Both the position numbers and the translations under genes were made by a program. Source: Maratus speciosus (Eukaryota > Arthropoda > Arachnida > Araneae > Salticidae). From it: DNA of 64,000 nt. Positions within the stretch are counted from its first letter, which is position 1. Each line of letters opens with the position of its first letter. The DNA is taken from positions 97,111,307-97,175,306 of the forward strand of contig OZ010800.1 in NCBI GenBank assembly GCA_963932465.1, given 5' to 3'. Of the stretch, positions 35,665 to 46,877 are shown one piece after another. The notes beneath the pieces are model-generated. The model saw only the letters and a list, made by a program, of their open reading frames with translations, was not told the origin of the DNA and made no database searches.

Positions 35665-37878
35665 AAGTGACCAATGAGAACCCTGTAAATAAGTTTTGAT
35701 TACTCAAAAATTTGAAAATCTTAAACTGTCCTCTACGAAAAAGTCACAAGCAAAAAAATCCGGCATGCTGAAATGGTGTTTGAGAAATTACCTGAGGCTG
35801 CAATATGGTACGAATTAAAATTAAAACTTCGCGAATAGAAGAAATTTCTTTTAACTGCGTATAAAAACATGTTTTAAATCGAAATAATTGAGGTTAAACA
35901 CACGGTAAAATATCATAGAAATATGATAATAGTAACATGATTAATCTATAATTTCTGATTAATAATGAAAAAAAATGCAAATATTTTTACAAATCTTTAT
36001 TTCGCTCTTTCTAATTTTGCGCCCTTAGGACTCGTGCGCCTGGAGCAGTTTGCTCCAACTGCTCCACAGTAGCTACGCCCCTGTCACAGGCAAAAAATCA
36101 GATTTTTCAAAATGTCACCCATATTAGAAATTGAAACTGCTATATCTGAGCCATTCTTTAAGATAAACAAAAAAATGCTCCGGAATCCTTACATCATGGT
36201 CAAATACTTAAGAAAGAAACATTTTTCAATTTCTAATTTTTTTGCACCTGACTTTAAATATAATTTTTTATTTAATTAAATGGCCTCCATTTTGCAACAA
36301 GATGGCTGATGAAGCTGGCCAGCGAACTTGGTCGAGACATTACGATATACTATCCACATGCCTTCTTACATCGAAATAGGTTAATGAATACTCGTGTTAT
36401 CACGAATATCAGCCATGCTAGATATTCAAAGTACTATAATTCAACCATTTTTTGAGATATATACGAAACAAAAACTGCTCAGGAATCTTTGCATCAAGGT
36501 CAAACACATAAAAAAAAATTCCATTTTACAATTTTTTGATAACTCATTTTATATTTTAATTTTTTTTTTTAAATGGCAGACCTTTTGAAACAAGATGGCG
36601 AATGAAGCTGGCCTAAGAACCCGGTGTAGACTTCGGTATGTACTATGTACACGCCAGGTTACATCGAAATCGGTTCATAAATACACCTGTTATTGCATGA
36701 GAAAAATCAGGTCGTTTCTAAATGTCTGCCGCAATAGAAATTCAAAAATCTGTAACTCAGCAATTTTTTAGATATAGACGAAACAAACACTGTTCCGGAA
36801 TCTTTGTATGAAGGTCAAACACATACAAAAAAAAATCTTTTTCATTTTCGAAATTTTTGGTACTTCATTTTAAATTTAAATTAAAAAAAAATTAAATGGC
36901 CGCCATTTTGAAACAAGATGGCGGATGAAGCTGGCGAACAAACTCGGTCGAGACATTGGTACGTATTAAGTATACACCAAGGTACATCCAAATCTGTACA
37001 TAAATACGCCTGTTATTGCGTGACAAAAATTAGGTCGTTTCAAAATGTCAGCCAAGCTAGAAATTCAAAGTGCTATAACTAAGCCATTTTTAGCGTTCCG
37101 CACTTAAAAAGTAAAAACGGAACCATTATAAGATCACTCCTGTGTCTGTTGGTCTGTCTGTCTGTCTGTCACAGTCATTTTACTCGTAAACTATGGAACG
37201 TGGAAAGTTCAAATTCGGGTAAGTAATAAAGACCATTGACCCACATATTTTCAGATTAATAAACATTCCTAAATATATTTAGTAAAAAAGTAGAGGGGCT
37301 AAATATGCTGCTTGAAAAAAAAATCTTTTCTTTGTATATCATGTATCCTGTGAAAGCTTTTGTAACGTTGAACTCAAAAATACATTCCTTTTAATTTTAG
37401 GTATTATATTATCAAAGATATTCTTGAAAATGTAGCGCAAAAATATGTCCCCCTCCATATAATTCCGAATTTACTGAAACTAAAATTATGAAAAAATTAG
37501 AGGTAGTAGACGTTAATATAAACTTTGCCGGAAAATTATAGCGATTACCCTAGGTCACATAGCTTTTGAGTAATTAGCATTTTTCTGTTATACACAAATT
37601 TCGATTTACGGGCATTCAGAAACATTGCTGAGCATCGCTGAATATACCTATCGTTGCAGAAGGATAAAAGCACTGTTGATAATGATTAAAAAAATCATCG
37701 GTAATTAGTCGAGATATTAACCCTTAAATGTACGGTAAGTTTGGACATACACAAGGACAGGGGGGGGGGGGCGTACTCTATGCCTAGCTAACATGTTTTA
37801 ATGTTATATATGTGCAATTGAATGTCCAGTAACAGTATACAAGCAATAAACGTCAAATTATAAAACATACTAATTTAA

Positions 37879-38627
37879 GGGGTCTCGGGACTCTAAAAAG
37901 TGCAAAAAATGAAAAAAAAAGACCATTTTTAACATTTAATGTCTTAAAATGTATATGATTTTAAAACGCAATTTTAATTGGGATGAAAGATATAAGTATG
38001 TTCTTTCGTTTCATGTATTTAAAAAATTGCAAGATACATAATTAGTATTTATAGGGGACTCGAAACTGTTTGACATTTGTCGAATAAAAAATTGGCATAA
38101 CAGTTTACGCACAGGATTAAAAATAAATATTGCAACTAGAATGAAAATTTTGGTGCTTACTTATACTTAAGACTGTAATAATTTCCCTGAACTTAAATAA
38201 ATTTGTATTTAAAGCATTTTCAAATTTTAATGCAATGTTGCATTTAGTTAATACAAAATTTTGAAAATTTCAACAGTAAAATCACCTAAAAAATATTTTT
38301 TTTAACAATAAAAAGGAAATTTTAGGTTCAGTTTATACAGACTAACATGAAATACATATTTTGAAAATTTCATGAAAACATATTCAGAAGTTTTTGAAGT
38401 ATCCTGCGCGTTATGCCCAAAAAACGCTATTTGGAAAATAATGACTTTAAAGTTTCGAAAACGCCGCTTCAGCTATTGAGCGGGCATAATTCTAAAAGCC
38501 AAAACTTCTGTTAAAATGGGAATTTCAAGGAAACAATTATATCAAAATATTCAGAAAAGATAGGAGTTTAACATCTAAAAAAATTTAAATTTCTTAAATT
38601 TTGAAGCTTTAAGAAACCTGCGACCAC
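37879..38627. mobile_element. TTAA-flanked MITE, copy 2
   Basis: It is the same family as 18088-18833, flanked by TTAA at 37875-37878 and 38628-38631. The left end GGGGTCTCGGGACTC is well kept; the right end (AAACCTGCGACCAC) is more mutated. It is collinear for ~749 bp. The frame seen in copy 1 is interrupted here. Confidence 0.88.
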
Positions 38628-39288
38628 TTAATCCTTTCCGGGACGGAGTAATTGTATTTATAAGCTTATGAAATAAGGAACTGACACCAGAATTTATAAA
38701 CGAATTTATTAAAAAATGCGAACTTGCTTATTTTCACGTACATGATAAAAGGAAATTTTTAATTAAATATTCTTGGATCCGTTTGTCTGTTTTGGAATTA
38801 AAATTAGGTGTCCTTTTTTTAAGGGCATCACCCTCGAAAGATTTAATTAGAATGAATCCGATAAATACTGTGGGATTCGCGATAATTTGCATTGATTGTA
38901 TCTTTCAATACGCCTCGAGTGACTTTAAAATTTAATTAAACACCTATCTGGAAAAACGCGGCACTGACCAAGGCGGCGTTGCAGCTTTGAGACCTGAATG
39001 CGAAGCGCGCTTAGCACAATGCCAAATTTAAACTTTGAACAAAGGTTTTGTTTAGCTACACTGTAGAAATAAATGTTATTACTACGCTGAATTTAGTTTA
39101 ATGAAATACCAGATGAAGTTTAACTATGCACTGCTTTTATTTTCAGTACCGAATTAAGTTCATCATAAATAGATTAGGATAATACTAAAAAAGAGTTATA
39201 CGAATAGTTATATTTGATATTATTTAGGTTCCATATCTCTTTGAACTTTCATGGTATACCCATTTACACTTTTCTAATATATACAGTT

Positions 39289-39533
39289 CAGTGGCGTGGC
39301 GTGAAAATTTTCGGTGGTCATCGCAATTATTTAAGTTTGTGGTGAAAAATTATTAACTCTAAAATTCAATGGTTGAATGTTCAAAAAAGAAACTTTAAAT
39401 CTTACCTTCACTTATACATGAACTCCAAATGTTCTGCTAAAACTGGATCGTAGAGTTTTAAAAGCTTATTAAGAGTTTTAAAATATTGCTTGGTCATCGC
39501 CGCATCCAGCGATGACCGGACGCCACGCCACTG
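39289..39533. mobile_element. hAT MITE, 245 bp
   Basis: The left end CAGTGGCGTGGCGT and right end ACGCCACGCCACTG are exact inverses, flanked by a perfect 8-bp duplication ATACAGTT (39281-39288, 39534-39541). Inner TGGTCATCGC/GCGATGACC blocks extend the pairing imperfectly. It is among the youngest-looking insertions here. Confidence 0.92.
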
Positions 39534-40275
39534 ATACAGTTATACCCAATCCTACGTTGTATAGTTTTTTTCAAGGTCTTTTTTTTTCTTTTTTTTCTAA
39601 ATATACATAATCCATATTTATTCTACGGAACCCTCTGTGCGCGAGTAAAGCTCGCACTTGACCGTTTATTTAAGATATGGACGAAACAAAAACTGCTCCG
39701 GAATGTTTGTATCAAGGTCAAACACATAAGAAAAATATATTTTTCAATTATCAATTTTTTGGGTACCACATTTCAATTTTTAAATTTAAAAAAAAAAAAA
39801 TTAAATGGCCGCAATTTTGAAACAAAATGGCGGATGAAGCTGGCCAACAAACTCGGTCGAGACATTGGTACGTATTATGTATACACTAAGGTACATCCAA
39901 ATCAATTCATAAATAAGCCTGTTATCGCGTGACAAAATTCAGGTCATTTCAAAATGTCAGCCGAGCTAGAAATTCAAAGTGCTATAACTCAGCAATTTTT
40001 TAAGATATAGAAAAAACAAAAAATGCTCCGAAATCTTTGTATCAAGGTCAAACACATAAGAATAAAATATTTTTAAATTTTCAGTTTTTTGGCAACACAT
40101 TTCAATTTTTCAATTTTTAAAAATAAATTAATTGGCCGCCATTTTGAAACAAGATGGCGGATCAATCTGGCCAACGAACTCGGTCGAAGCATTGGTATGC
40201 ACTATGTATACACGAAGTTACATCCAAATCGGTTCATAAATACGAGAGTTACAGCGTGACAAAGATCAGATAATC

Positions 40276-40289
40276 ATATATATATATTG

Positions 40290-40323
<34 letters not shown>

Positions 40324-40352
40324 AATTACATATATATATATATATATATATA
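40276..40352. repeat. (TA)n microsatellite with TTGAATTA interruptions
   Basis: It sits directly after the last 309-bp monomer, as the (TA)n tracts do in the two 1.39-kb units. Confidence 0.9.
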
Positions 40353-40480
40353 ATTTTGAACGGAGGGTGGTTTCGCGGTCTGAGGGTCATGATCGATGAA
40401 AATATACCAAAATTCTTTGAAATGCTTACCTCTGAACGGCTGCAATAGGTAGCTTTTTGTAATGAAAGCTACCTAAAATA
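40353..40480 (+). mobile_element. Family Z 3' tail with terminal hairpin, copy 1
   Basis: GAGGGTGGTTTCGCGGTCTG, GGGTCATGATCG and a hairpin (TAGGTAGCTTT / AAAGCTACCTA, 40446-40475) ending CTAAAA match the tails of the units at 49461 and 50849. It appears to close the element built from the 309-bp array. Confidence 0.7.
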
Positions 40481-40504
40481 ATGAGAAGTGTTATTAATTG
40501 GTCC

Positions 40505-40509
<5 letters not shown>

Positions 40510-40537
<28 letters not shown>

Positions 40538-40538
40538 C
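40510..40538. repeat. Poly-A tract
   Basis: 29 uninterrupted A. Confidence 0.9.
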
Positions 40539-40759
40539 TAATCAAGATATCGATTTAAAAATTGCAGAGCAAATTTAGACATTTTTTTTTGTATCCGATT
40601 ATCCAATTTTTAAAATATCAGTAGTAATGTTTCTTTATTTTGGCAGAACACTGAGGCCAAAATTCGGAAAAAAACCAGGCAGGGACGGGCATTCATTAAA
40701 AACTGAGCATTCATAACAACTGAACATGTATAAAAAGATGTATATTTCAACAGATAAGC

Positions 40760-40950
40760 CGACCCCCTATCTAATTTGAGATATTAAAAAACTAATTACT
40801 AAACAATATCAAATGCTAAAAAAAATTATTTAAAAGGGTAAAACTAAATACAGAGGTCTATTTCAATACCTCTCCCCCCTACTTAATTTAAGATATTAAA
40901 AAATATATTTATTAAACTATATCAGAAGCTAAAAACATAATTTAAAAGTA
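40760..40950 (+). repeat. Imperfect ~118-bp tandem duplication
   Basis: CCCCCTATCTAATTTGAGAT and CCCCCCTACTTAATTTAAGA begin two parallel stretches, each ending in GCTAAAAA. Confidence 0.65.
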
Positions 40951-40989
40951 TATTATCAAAGAAATTATCAAGATTATTATTGTGTTCTG

Positions 40990-41572
40990 CGGCAAGAGAC
41001 TCTTTCGAACATTAACAGCACATTCTTTTCTCGGTTTCTATGGGCCCGATTTTAACGGGAATCAATCTATTCAACTTCGCTTACGATTCTCTTACAGTTC
41101 TTATTTCCCCCTTCCATCGTCAGAAGGCACATTTTTTATCTCGGGTTGTATGGGCTAGATTTCAACGGGTTTTGGCTCATCCAAGTTGGCTTTGGATTGT
41201 CTTACAGTTTTTAGCTCCACCTTCCATCGCAATGGAGCATTCTTTTCTCGTGTTTTATGGGCACGATTTCAAAATAATTTGTTTTTGTTTCTGACCAGAT
41301 TACGATTATTTTAAGATTTTTGGCACGCCAGTTATACGGTGCCATAGGCAGTACTGACCCGTGTGAATGGTTCATTCAATAGCGATTTCTTTGGAACACA
41401 CTGTGTAGCACGCTCGGTCTATGCAGTTGAAGTTAGCGTCGACCCAACTTAGAGGTTCATTTTGAGGTATTCGTTTTCTTTAAAACTTTTTAAAATGTCT
41501 GGAGGTTTTAATCATACGAGGTTCGTTGGGAGAAAATCGACCGGCCGGGGCAACGCCGGTCGGATCAGCTAG
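40990..41572 (+). mobile_element. Helitron-like element, 3' part
   Basis: Three ~110-bp repeats (CTTTTCTCGGTTTCTATGGG and variants at about 41029, 41138, 41240) precede a GC-rich hairpin (CCGGCCGGGGCAACGCCGGT) and GATCAGCTAG-T (41569-41573). This is the expected Helitron 3' end. No 5' end could be placed upstream. The 84-codon frame at 41040-41294 just reads the internal repeats. Confidence 0.65.
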
Positions 41573-41639
41573 TTGATTAATTAAATAACCTTCTCCTGTA
41601 ACAGATTACTTCTTTGATATTTATATTAGCAGACTTACA

Positions 41640-41684
41640 CAGCGTAGTCCGGAATTTCTTTAAATATAGCAGTCTACGCTGATC

Positions 41685-41740
<56 letters not shown>
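41640..41740. repeat. Inverted repeat plus 54-nt poly-T tract
   Basis: CAGCGTAG and CTACGCTG flank ~24 nt (about 41640-41682), followed by an unbroken T run at 41687-41740. The length of such a tract is prone to assembly error. Confidence 0.85.
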
Positions 41741-41744
<4 letters not shown>

Positions 41745-42260
41745 AGGAAACTATAGTTGGGGGATCCATTGTCTTCCACAGCGTATAAAGAGACGACCTA
41801 TGAATGCTCTATTGGAAATTTCGATTTAGAAAAAAATATTTTCAAACGAGCGTAGTGTCGTACTTTTTCTTTAGAATTGGTTTAGAGAATTTTTATGAAA
41901 AATATAGTATTTTTTTTTTTAATATTAAAATAAATAAACTTTATAATATACTTATAACTACATAAAAGGTGACTCAAACATATAAAAAATATTATTTAAT
42001 GCAACACTGAGATCTTTAAACAAACACGCGTTCATTTTCAAGGGAAAAAAGGTGACTAATTGAATAGAAATACATTTTAAAAGCAAAAACAAAAACAGTG
42101 CGTAGGCACAAGCGGAGTTCAGTCCCTTTTAAGTAGTTATAAGTATATTATAAAGTTTATTAATATCAAGGTGAAAATTTCCTTCACGACACTAGCGTTT
42201 AGTACAGTGTTTTGACTCTGTTTAATAAAATTTTACTACTTAAGGGTACGCAATCAATAC
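41741..42260. other. AT-rich sequence without recognised features
   Basis: No repeat partner, motif or plausible frame was seen. Confidence 0.5.
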
Positions 42261-42261
42261 T

Positions 42262-42490
42262 AATTTCTTTAACACCTTGAAGGGGGGTGGGGTATAATAT
42301 ATCGCACTTAATTTTAATTGCTAAACGAACCACTGACACCAGAATTTTATAATGAAAATGTTATTTTTATTAATTACGGGAAGAAAAGCTCTTTTCTATT
42401 AGGAAAAAAATTGCTTTTAAATTATGATGTCATTTAATCATTTCACGAATAGAAGTACTTTTCCCCTGAAAAGGTTAATATAATAAAACT
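42262..42490 (+). repeat. Dispersed repeat family D, intact reference copy
   Basis: TTAACACCTTGAAGGGGGGT, then CACTTAATTTTAATTGC, then ACTGACACCAGAATTTT and CTTTTCCCCTGAAAAGG. It is collinear with the two halves found at 44693-44715 and 46878-47060 and so acts as the empty site for the insertion there. Confidence 0.65.
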
Positions 42491-42940
42491 TTTAGGTGCG
42501 TACATTTTTTTAAATACATTATAAGTAATATTTATAGAATATAAATTATTTCTTTGAATTTTTCACAATGAACACAGAAAAATTAACCAAATAATAGTAC
42601 AAGAGGAAATATAAATAATCAATACAAATAATTTTTTTTTATGTAATTTCCGAGGAAAAAAATATATTTCTCTAAAAAAACTGAAATATTTTACATAAAA
42701 AAAAATAGCAGAATTTGAAACATAATATAATTATTATAAATATAATAAATATAATATATGAAATATAATAAAAGTAGCGGAAAATATAAAATTGATCCTC
42801 ATGCAAGGAGTTTGCGCTCAAATTTTTGAGATTATTTGTTGATGAGTTTTCCACTCCTTATTTTTTAATTAAATAGATTTTATTTTATTATGCAATTAAA
42901 AAAAAACAAGTTGGAAATTGCTCGTCAAACGTGGCAAATG

Positions 42941-43664
42941 AGGTGCGTTCGTACTATAACTAGTTTTATAATTATTTTTTGCACCCCACATTGTACTGAA
43001 TGTATAATTTTTTGCACTTCATAAAGCGCATAGTCTGATACATCATTAAAATGCACTTCCAATATTTTTTCCCATTCCCCGTAATGTAACGGAACACTTT
43101 TGACTGTCCCTGTAATTAAACTATACATCCGATTTTTCTAAAATTTGAAAGGGCTCGACAAAATTTTGCAACAGTTATATCTTTAAAATTTCAGATCATT
43201 CGGAAGGCTCTCATATCATTAAAATGCACTTGCAATAATTTTTCCCATTGGCCGTAATGTAAAGAAAAAATTTGACTGTCCCTGTAATTAAACTATACAT
43301 CCGATTTTCCTAAAATTTGAAAGGGCTCGACAAAATTTTGCAACAGTTATATCTTTAAAATTTCAGATCATTCGGAAGGCTGTAATATCATTAAAATGCA
43401 CTTGCAATAATTTTTCCCATTGGCCGTAATGTAAAGAAAAACTTTTGACTGCCCCTGTAATTAAACTATACATCCGATTTTCATAAAATTTGAAATGGCT
43501 CCACAAAATTTTGCAACAATCATATATTTGAAATTTCAGACCATTCGGTTGGGTAGTTTTTGCTCTGTTACATGCGGACAGACGGACGGACAGACGGACG
43601 GACAGACGGACGGACTGAACGACGACTATAGGTGCTACGTATTTATATAATTACGAACGCACCT
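42941..43664. mobile_element. 724-bp inverted-repeat element with three ~172-bp modules
   Basis: The left end AGGTGCGTTCGTACTAT and right end ATAATTACGAACGCACCT are inverse with one mismatch. Inside, GACTGTCCCTGTAATTAAAC recurs at 43102, 43274 and 43447 (periods 172-173), followed by a (GACGGACA)n tract at about 43575-43617. No target duplication is clear. The minus-strand frame at 42925-43128 only reads across the left end. Confidence 0.75.
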
Positions 43665-44690
43665 AAAAATGAAATGTGAATGTACTATTTTAAAGAACTT
43701 TTCAAAAATCTTAACAATACCTCATTCTCTGGTAAGATTTTTGCATATACATAAAAAAGAGATATTGACACTAAAAATGACATATCTGTAGTTGCATTAG
43801 ATAAATTCTTATTTCACCAATTTTCATTTTATATTTTCGAATAATAAAGTGTCTGTTATTTTATTCGAATAAAGATAGCAATTATAATATAATAAATGTA
43901 TTTTTAGACAAATAATGTGTAATATATCTCTATAATAATAGCCTAAGTCATGTGACTGTAATCAACAGTTACGGACTTATCGCTTCGCTTTTCCTACGCA
44001 AGGCGACAATTTTAAATCACAATTATTTTTTCGAATAAAATAGCACAACAGTTACACTTTTAGAAAGATCATTAAAAAATAATGTTTAAGACGTGAGTTA
44101 TTCAAATATACATACACTTTGAGATAACATCAGATGAATATAGGTTGAATATAGTTGAATATATGTATCTCTTTCTGTTAAAGTAAACTAACACCAGAGA
44201 TTCGTTCATTGTGAGTCTTAAATTATTAAACCATGCAGATAATCATTTCGCATACCAAACTCTTCACTGATGAATTTTGCAACGCTTCAGAAAAATAACT
44301 CGCGCATATAAACCAATCAAAGTTCAGCATCATTCTCTAATTCGACAATCATATTGCCAATGACCATTCGCGTTCAAAACAGTAATTTAATAAGTATGTA
44401 TTAAATACATATTAAATACATCTTTACCAAGAAAGCAAACTCATGTGTACGGAATAGATTGTGAAACACTTTCGAACACTTTCAGAATACTATAACAAAA
44501 TGTCACAGTTTACTAAGGTGAAAGATGATAGCTAAATAAACGATTTGGAAAACGTATATCCATAACTTATTTGAAAACCAAATTTACCCTATTACCATGA
44601 ATAGTCGGGAAAATATACATCTTTTTGTGCAGACTTGTATATGATTTATTGATATGTATGTGTTCTACATAGTATGCTAAAAGTTAGTTC
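43665..44690. other. AT-rich sequence with a possible Helitron-like start
   Basis: TCTCTATAATAATAGCC at 43928 resembles family X starts (TCTATAATAATAAAG), but no matching body or 3' end follows. Nothing else is recognised. Confidence 0.35.
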
Positions 44691-44805
44691 ATTTAACACC
44701 TTGAGGGGCGGTGTTCCCAGCAGCAGAATTTTTTTCTGCAGTCTGCAACACAAGTAGAAACTTTAAAAACAGTCTGCAGAACTTAAGGACAAACGCCCTC
44801 TTTCC

Positions 44806-44818
44806 ACCCCCCCCCCCC
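44806..44818. repeat. Poly-C tract
   Basis: An uninterrupted C run, within the 2.16-kb insertion. Confidence 0.9.
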
Positions 44819-45385
44819 TCAGTATTTGGGAATAACATAAAAGGAAAGTGTACTTTTTAAAATAATTTACCTTTGTCCAAAAAATTTTTAACACCACTAT
44901 CTGAAAAATCTTTCATAAAATTTGTCAAAATTTCTGTGCTGTTAGAAAACAGAATAACAGTAAAAATAACATATAAACACCAATTTCTAAAATTTTTGAA
45001 AAGATTGATACTTGATAATATCAAAAATTATATATAGAATGAAATATATATAGATGTGATAGTACAGGGATGAACGTGCACTAAAGCCACTTTGAAGCAG
45101 CAAAAATCTAATTTTGTAGCAGTAAAATCCGTTTTTGTATTAGCAAAAATCTAATTTTTTATCAATAAAAGCTGTTATTGCAGCAGATTGAAATTCTTAG
45201 AAAATCAAATTTTGTAATTTATGCAAATACTATAAATAATTCTAATGCAATGTTTTATTTAGCAATCTTAGCTAGTAGTGGAATTCAAAATTTAACATGC
45301 TTTCTCTCAAAACATGGCTAACTAATATTTAACCTGCCACTCAGATGTAAAAAAATCTCGTTAAAAAATCAATGTTGCAGCAAAT

Positions 45386-46570
45386 TTTTCCGCGATTCTT
45401 TGACGGAATTCACCTTTTTTCTTCGATCCTTTGACGAAATGCGCGTTTTTTCGTGATCTTTCCACGATGTTCGCGTTTTTTTCGCGACCTTTCGACGATG
45501 TCCGCCTTTTTTTTAAATCGCGATCTTTTGACGATGTTCGCGTTTTTTTCGCGATCTTTCAACGATGTTCGCGTTTTTTCGCGATCTTTTGACGATGTTC
45601 CCGTTTTTTCGCGATCTTTTGACGATGTTCCCGTTTTTTTCGCGATCTTTCGACAATGTTCGCATTTTTTCGAGATCTTTCGATGATGTTCACTTTTTTC
45701 GCGATCTTTCGACGATGTTCGCGTTTTTCGCAATCTTTCGACGATATTTGCATTTTTTTCGCGATCTTTAGTTGATGTCCGTTTTTTTCGCGATCTTTCG
45801 ACGATGTTCGCGTTTTTGTCGCAATCTTTTGTCGAAATTCGCCTTTTTTCCGCCGTTCCTTTAAAAATAATTCGCGTTTTCTCCGCGATCTTTTGAAGAT
45901 ATACGTGTTTTTTCGCGATCTTTTGGCGAAATCCGCGTTTTTAGCGATCTTTGCTCGAAATTCGCGTTTCTTCCGCGATCATTTCTCAAAATTGATGTTT
46001 TTTCCCGGTCATTTGACGAAACTCGCGTTTTCTCGCCATGCTTTGTGGAAAGTTGCTATTTTTTCGCAGCCCTTTCACGAAAATCGCTTTTTTTTCGATC
46101 CTGTGACGAAATGTTTGCCATCTTTTGACGAAATTCGCCTATTTTCCACGATCTTTTGACGAAAATCTCTTTTTTAGCGATCCTTTGATAAAATCCGCGT
46201 TCTTTTCGCGATCCTTTGACGAAATTTGTGTTTTTCCGCGATCCTTTGATGAAATTTGCGTTTTTCTGCAATCCGTTGACGAAAGTTGCTATTTTTACGT
46301 AGCCCTTTCACGAAGTTCGTGTTTTTTTCCGCGATCATTTGACGGAAGCCGCATTTTTCCGCAATCATTTGACGGAAGCCGCATTTTTCCGCCAGCCTTT
46401 GACGAAATTTGCTATTTTTCCGCAGTCTTTTGACGAAATTTCGTTTTTTCTTCGCGATCTTTAGACGAAATTCACGTTTTTTTTCGCGATCCTTTGACGA
46501 AATTGGCTATTTTAACTGCAAACGATTGACGAAATTGTTTTTTCGGTGAGCATTTGTCGAAATTCGTGAT
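45386..46570 (+). repeat. CpG-rich minisatellite, ~29-35-bp unit, roughly 38 copies
   Basis: The unit is of the form TTTTTTCGCGATCTTTCGAC then GATGTTCGCG. Early units read GACGATGTTCGCG and later ones GACGAAATTCGCG, so two subfamilies lie side by side. The plus strand is nearly all pyrimidine plus GCG/CGA islands. Because many units are 30 bp, open frames exist on both strands (RKIAKKREHRQK-like on minus, FFRDLLTMF-like on plus). They shift frame repeatedly and are not credible genes. Confidence 0.95.
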
Positions 46571-46877
46571 ATCTACGTCCAAATTTTCGGACTAATGACC
46601 TATTTTTTTTTAATTTCTAAAAAAATCACCCCTACGAGGATTGACTCATTTAATAATGGGCGTTTCACGATCGCGTGAGTTTTCTCCGTGAATTATTTAT
46701 ATTTTAAAGGGAATCGGAGCTTCGTCAATCGCATGTAGCGTGGATCGTATTATTTTGGCACATGGCAAATAATTTCTAACAAACTTTTTTTTCTAAATTT
46801 TAACAGTCGAAAAATAGTCTGCAGACCTTCTCGAGAGTCTGCGACGTGCGTCGCAGCGTTGCGCCGATTCTGCGCCC

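Larger units (their letters stand above)
31703..36083. mobile_element. hAT-type element, 4.4 kb, no transposase frame
   Basis: The left terminus CAGTGGCGTAGCTAC and right terminus GTAGCTACGCCCCTG are inverse with one mismatch. The 8-bp flanks are TCGCAGGC (31695-31702) and TCACAGGC (36084-36091), differing by a CpG-to-TpA-type change. CAGNGGCGTAGC termini with 8-bp duplications are classic hAT features. The length would suit an autonomous element, but the interior is repeat DNA: three ~200-340-bp modules, a 1.9-kb-unit fragment and a foldback. Confidence 0.88.
37092..39664 (+). mobile_element. Hairpin-ended 2.6-kb element
   Basis: It starts AGCGTTCCGCACTT with a CGGAACC block and a (GTCT)n tract. 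It ends with a second CGGAACC followed by the hairpin GTGCGCGAG-TAAAG-CTCGCAC and TTGACCG. Both edges abut the split fourth 309-bp monomer. I recall closely similar ends (CGGAACCCT...GCGCGAGTCCGACTCGCACTTG) as abundant in insect genomes, but not the family name; the 3' hairpin would suit a Helitron relative. It carries a poly-G run (37760-37771) and two smaller elements. Confidence 0.65.
31577..40270 (+). repeat. ~309-bp tandem array, about six monomers, split by two insertions
   Basis: Monomers carry GGCCGCCATTTTGAAACAAG, ATGGCGGATGAAGCTGGCC, ACTCGGTCGAGACATTGGTA, ATCGGTTCATAAATAC and GCTATAACTCAGCAATTTTT. Starts fall near 31577, 36284, 36590, 36900, 39800 and 40135. The first monomer is split by the hAT-type element (31703-36083) and the fourth by the hairpin-ended element (about 37092-39664). 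Joining the flanks restores one normal monomer each time. CCGCCATTTT and its inverse AAGATGGCGG pair as a short hairpin in each monomer and match the YY1 core. Confidence 0.85.
44716..46877. mobile_element. 2.16-kb insertion with 11-bp direct duplication, carrying a minisatellite
   Basis: GGGGCGGTGTT occurs at 44705-44715 and exactly at 46878-46888. The two outer flanks together rebuild a family D repeat that is uninterrupted at 42262-42490. The insert starts CCCAGCAGCAGAAT and ends ATTCTGCGCCC, sharing an inverted GCAGAAT and ACAGTCTGCAG-like blocks, so weak inverted termini exist. An 11-bp duplication would suit a Mutator-like element best; this is inference. No transposase is present. Confidence 0.7.

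Noticed and set aside
45410..46433. Overlapping charged or hydrophobic repeat frames on both strands
   Set aside because: They come from a ~30-bp minisatellite and are open on both strands by periodicity; frames shift often and there is no start context.
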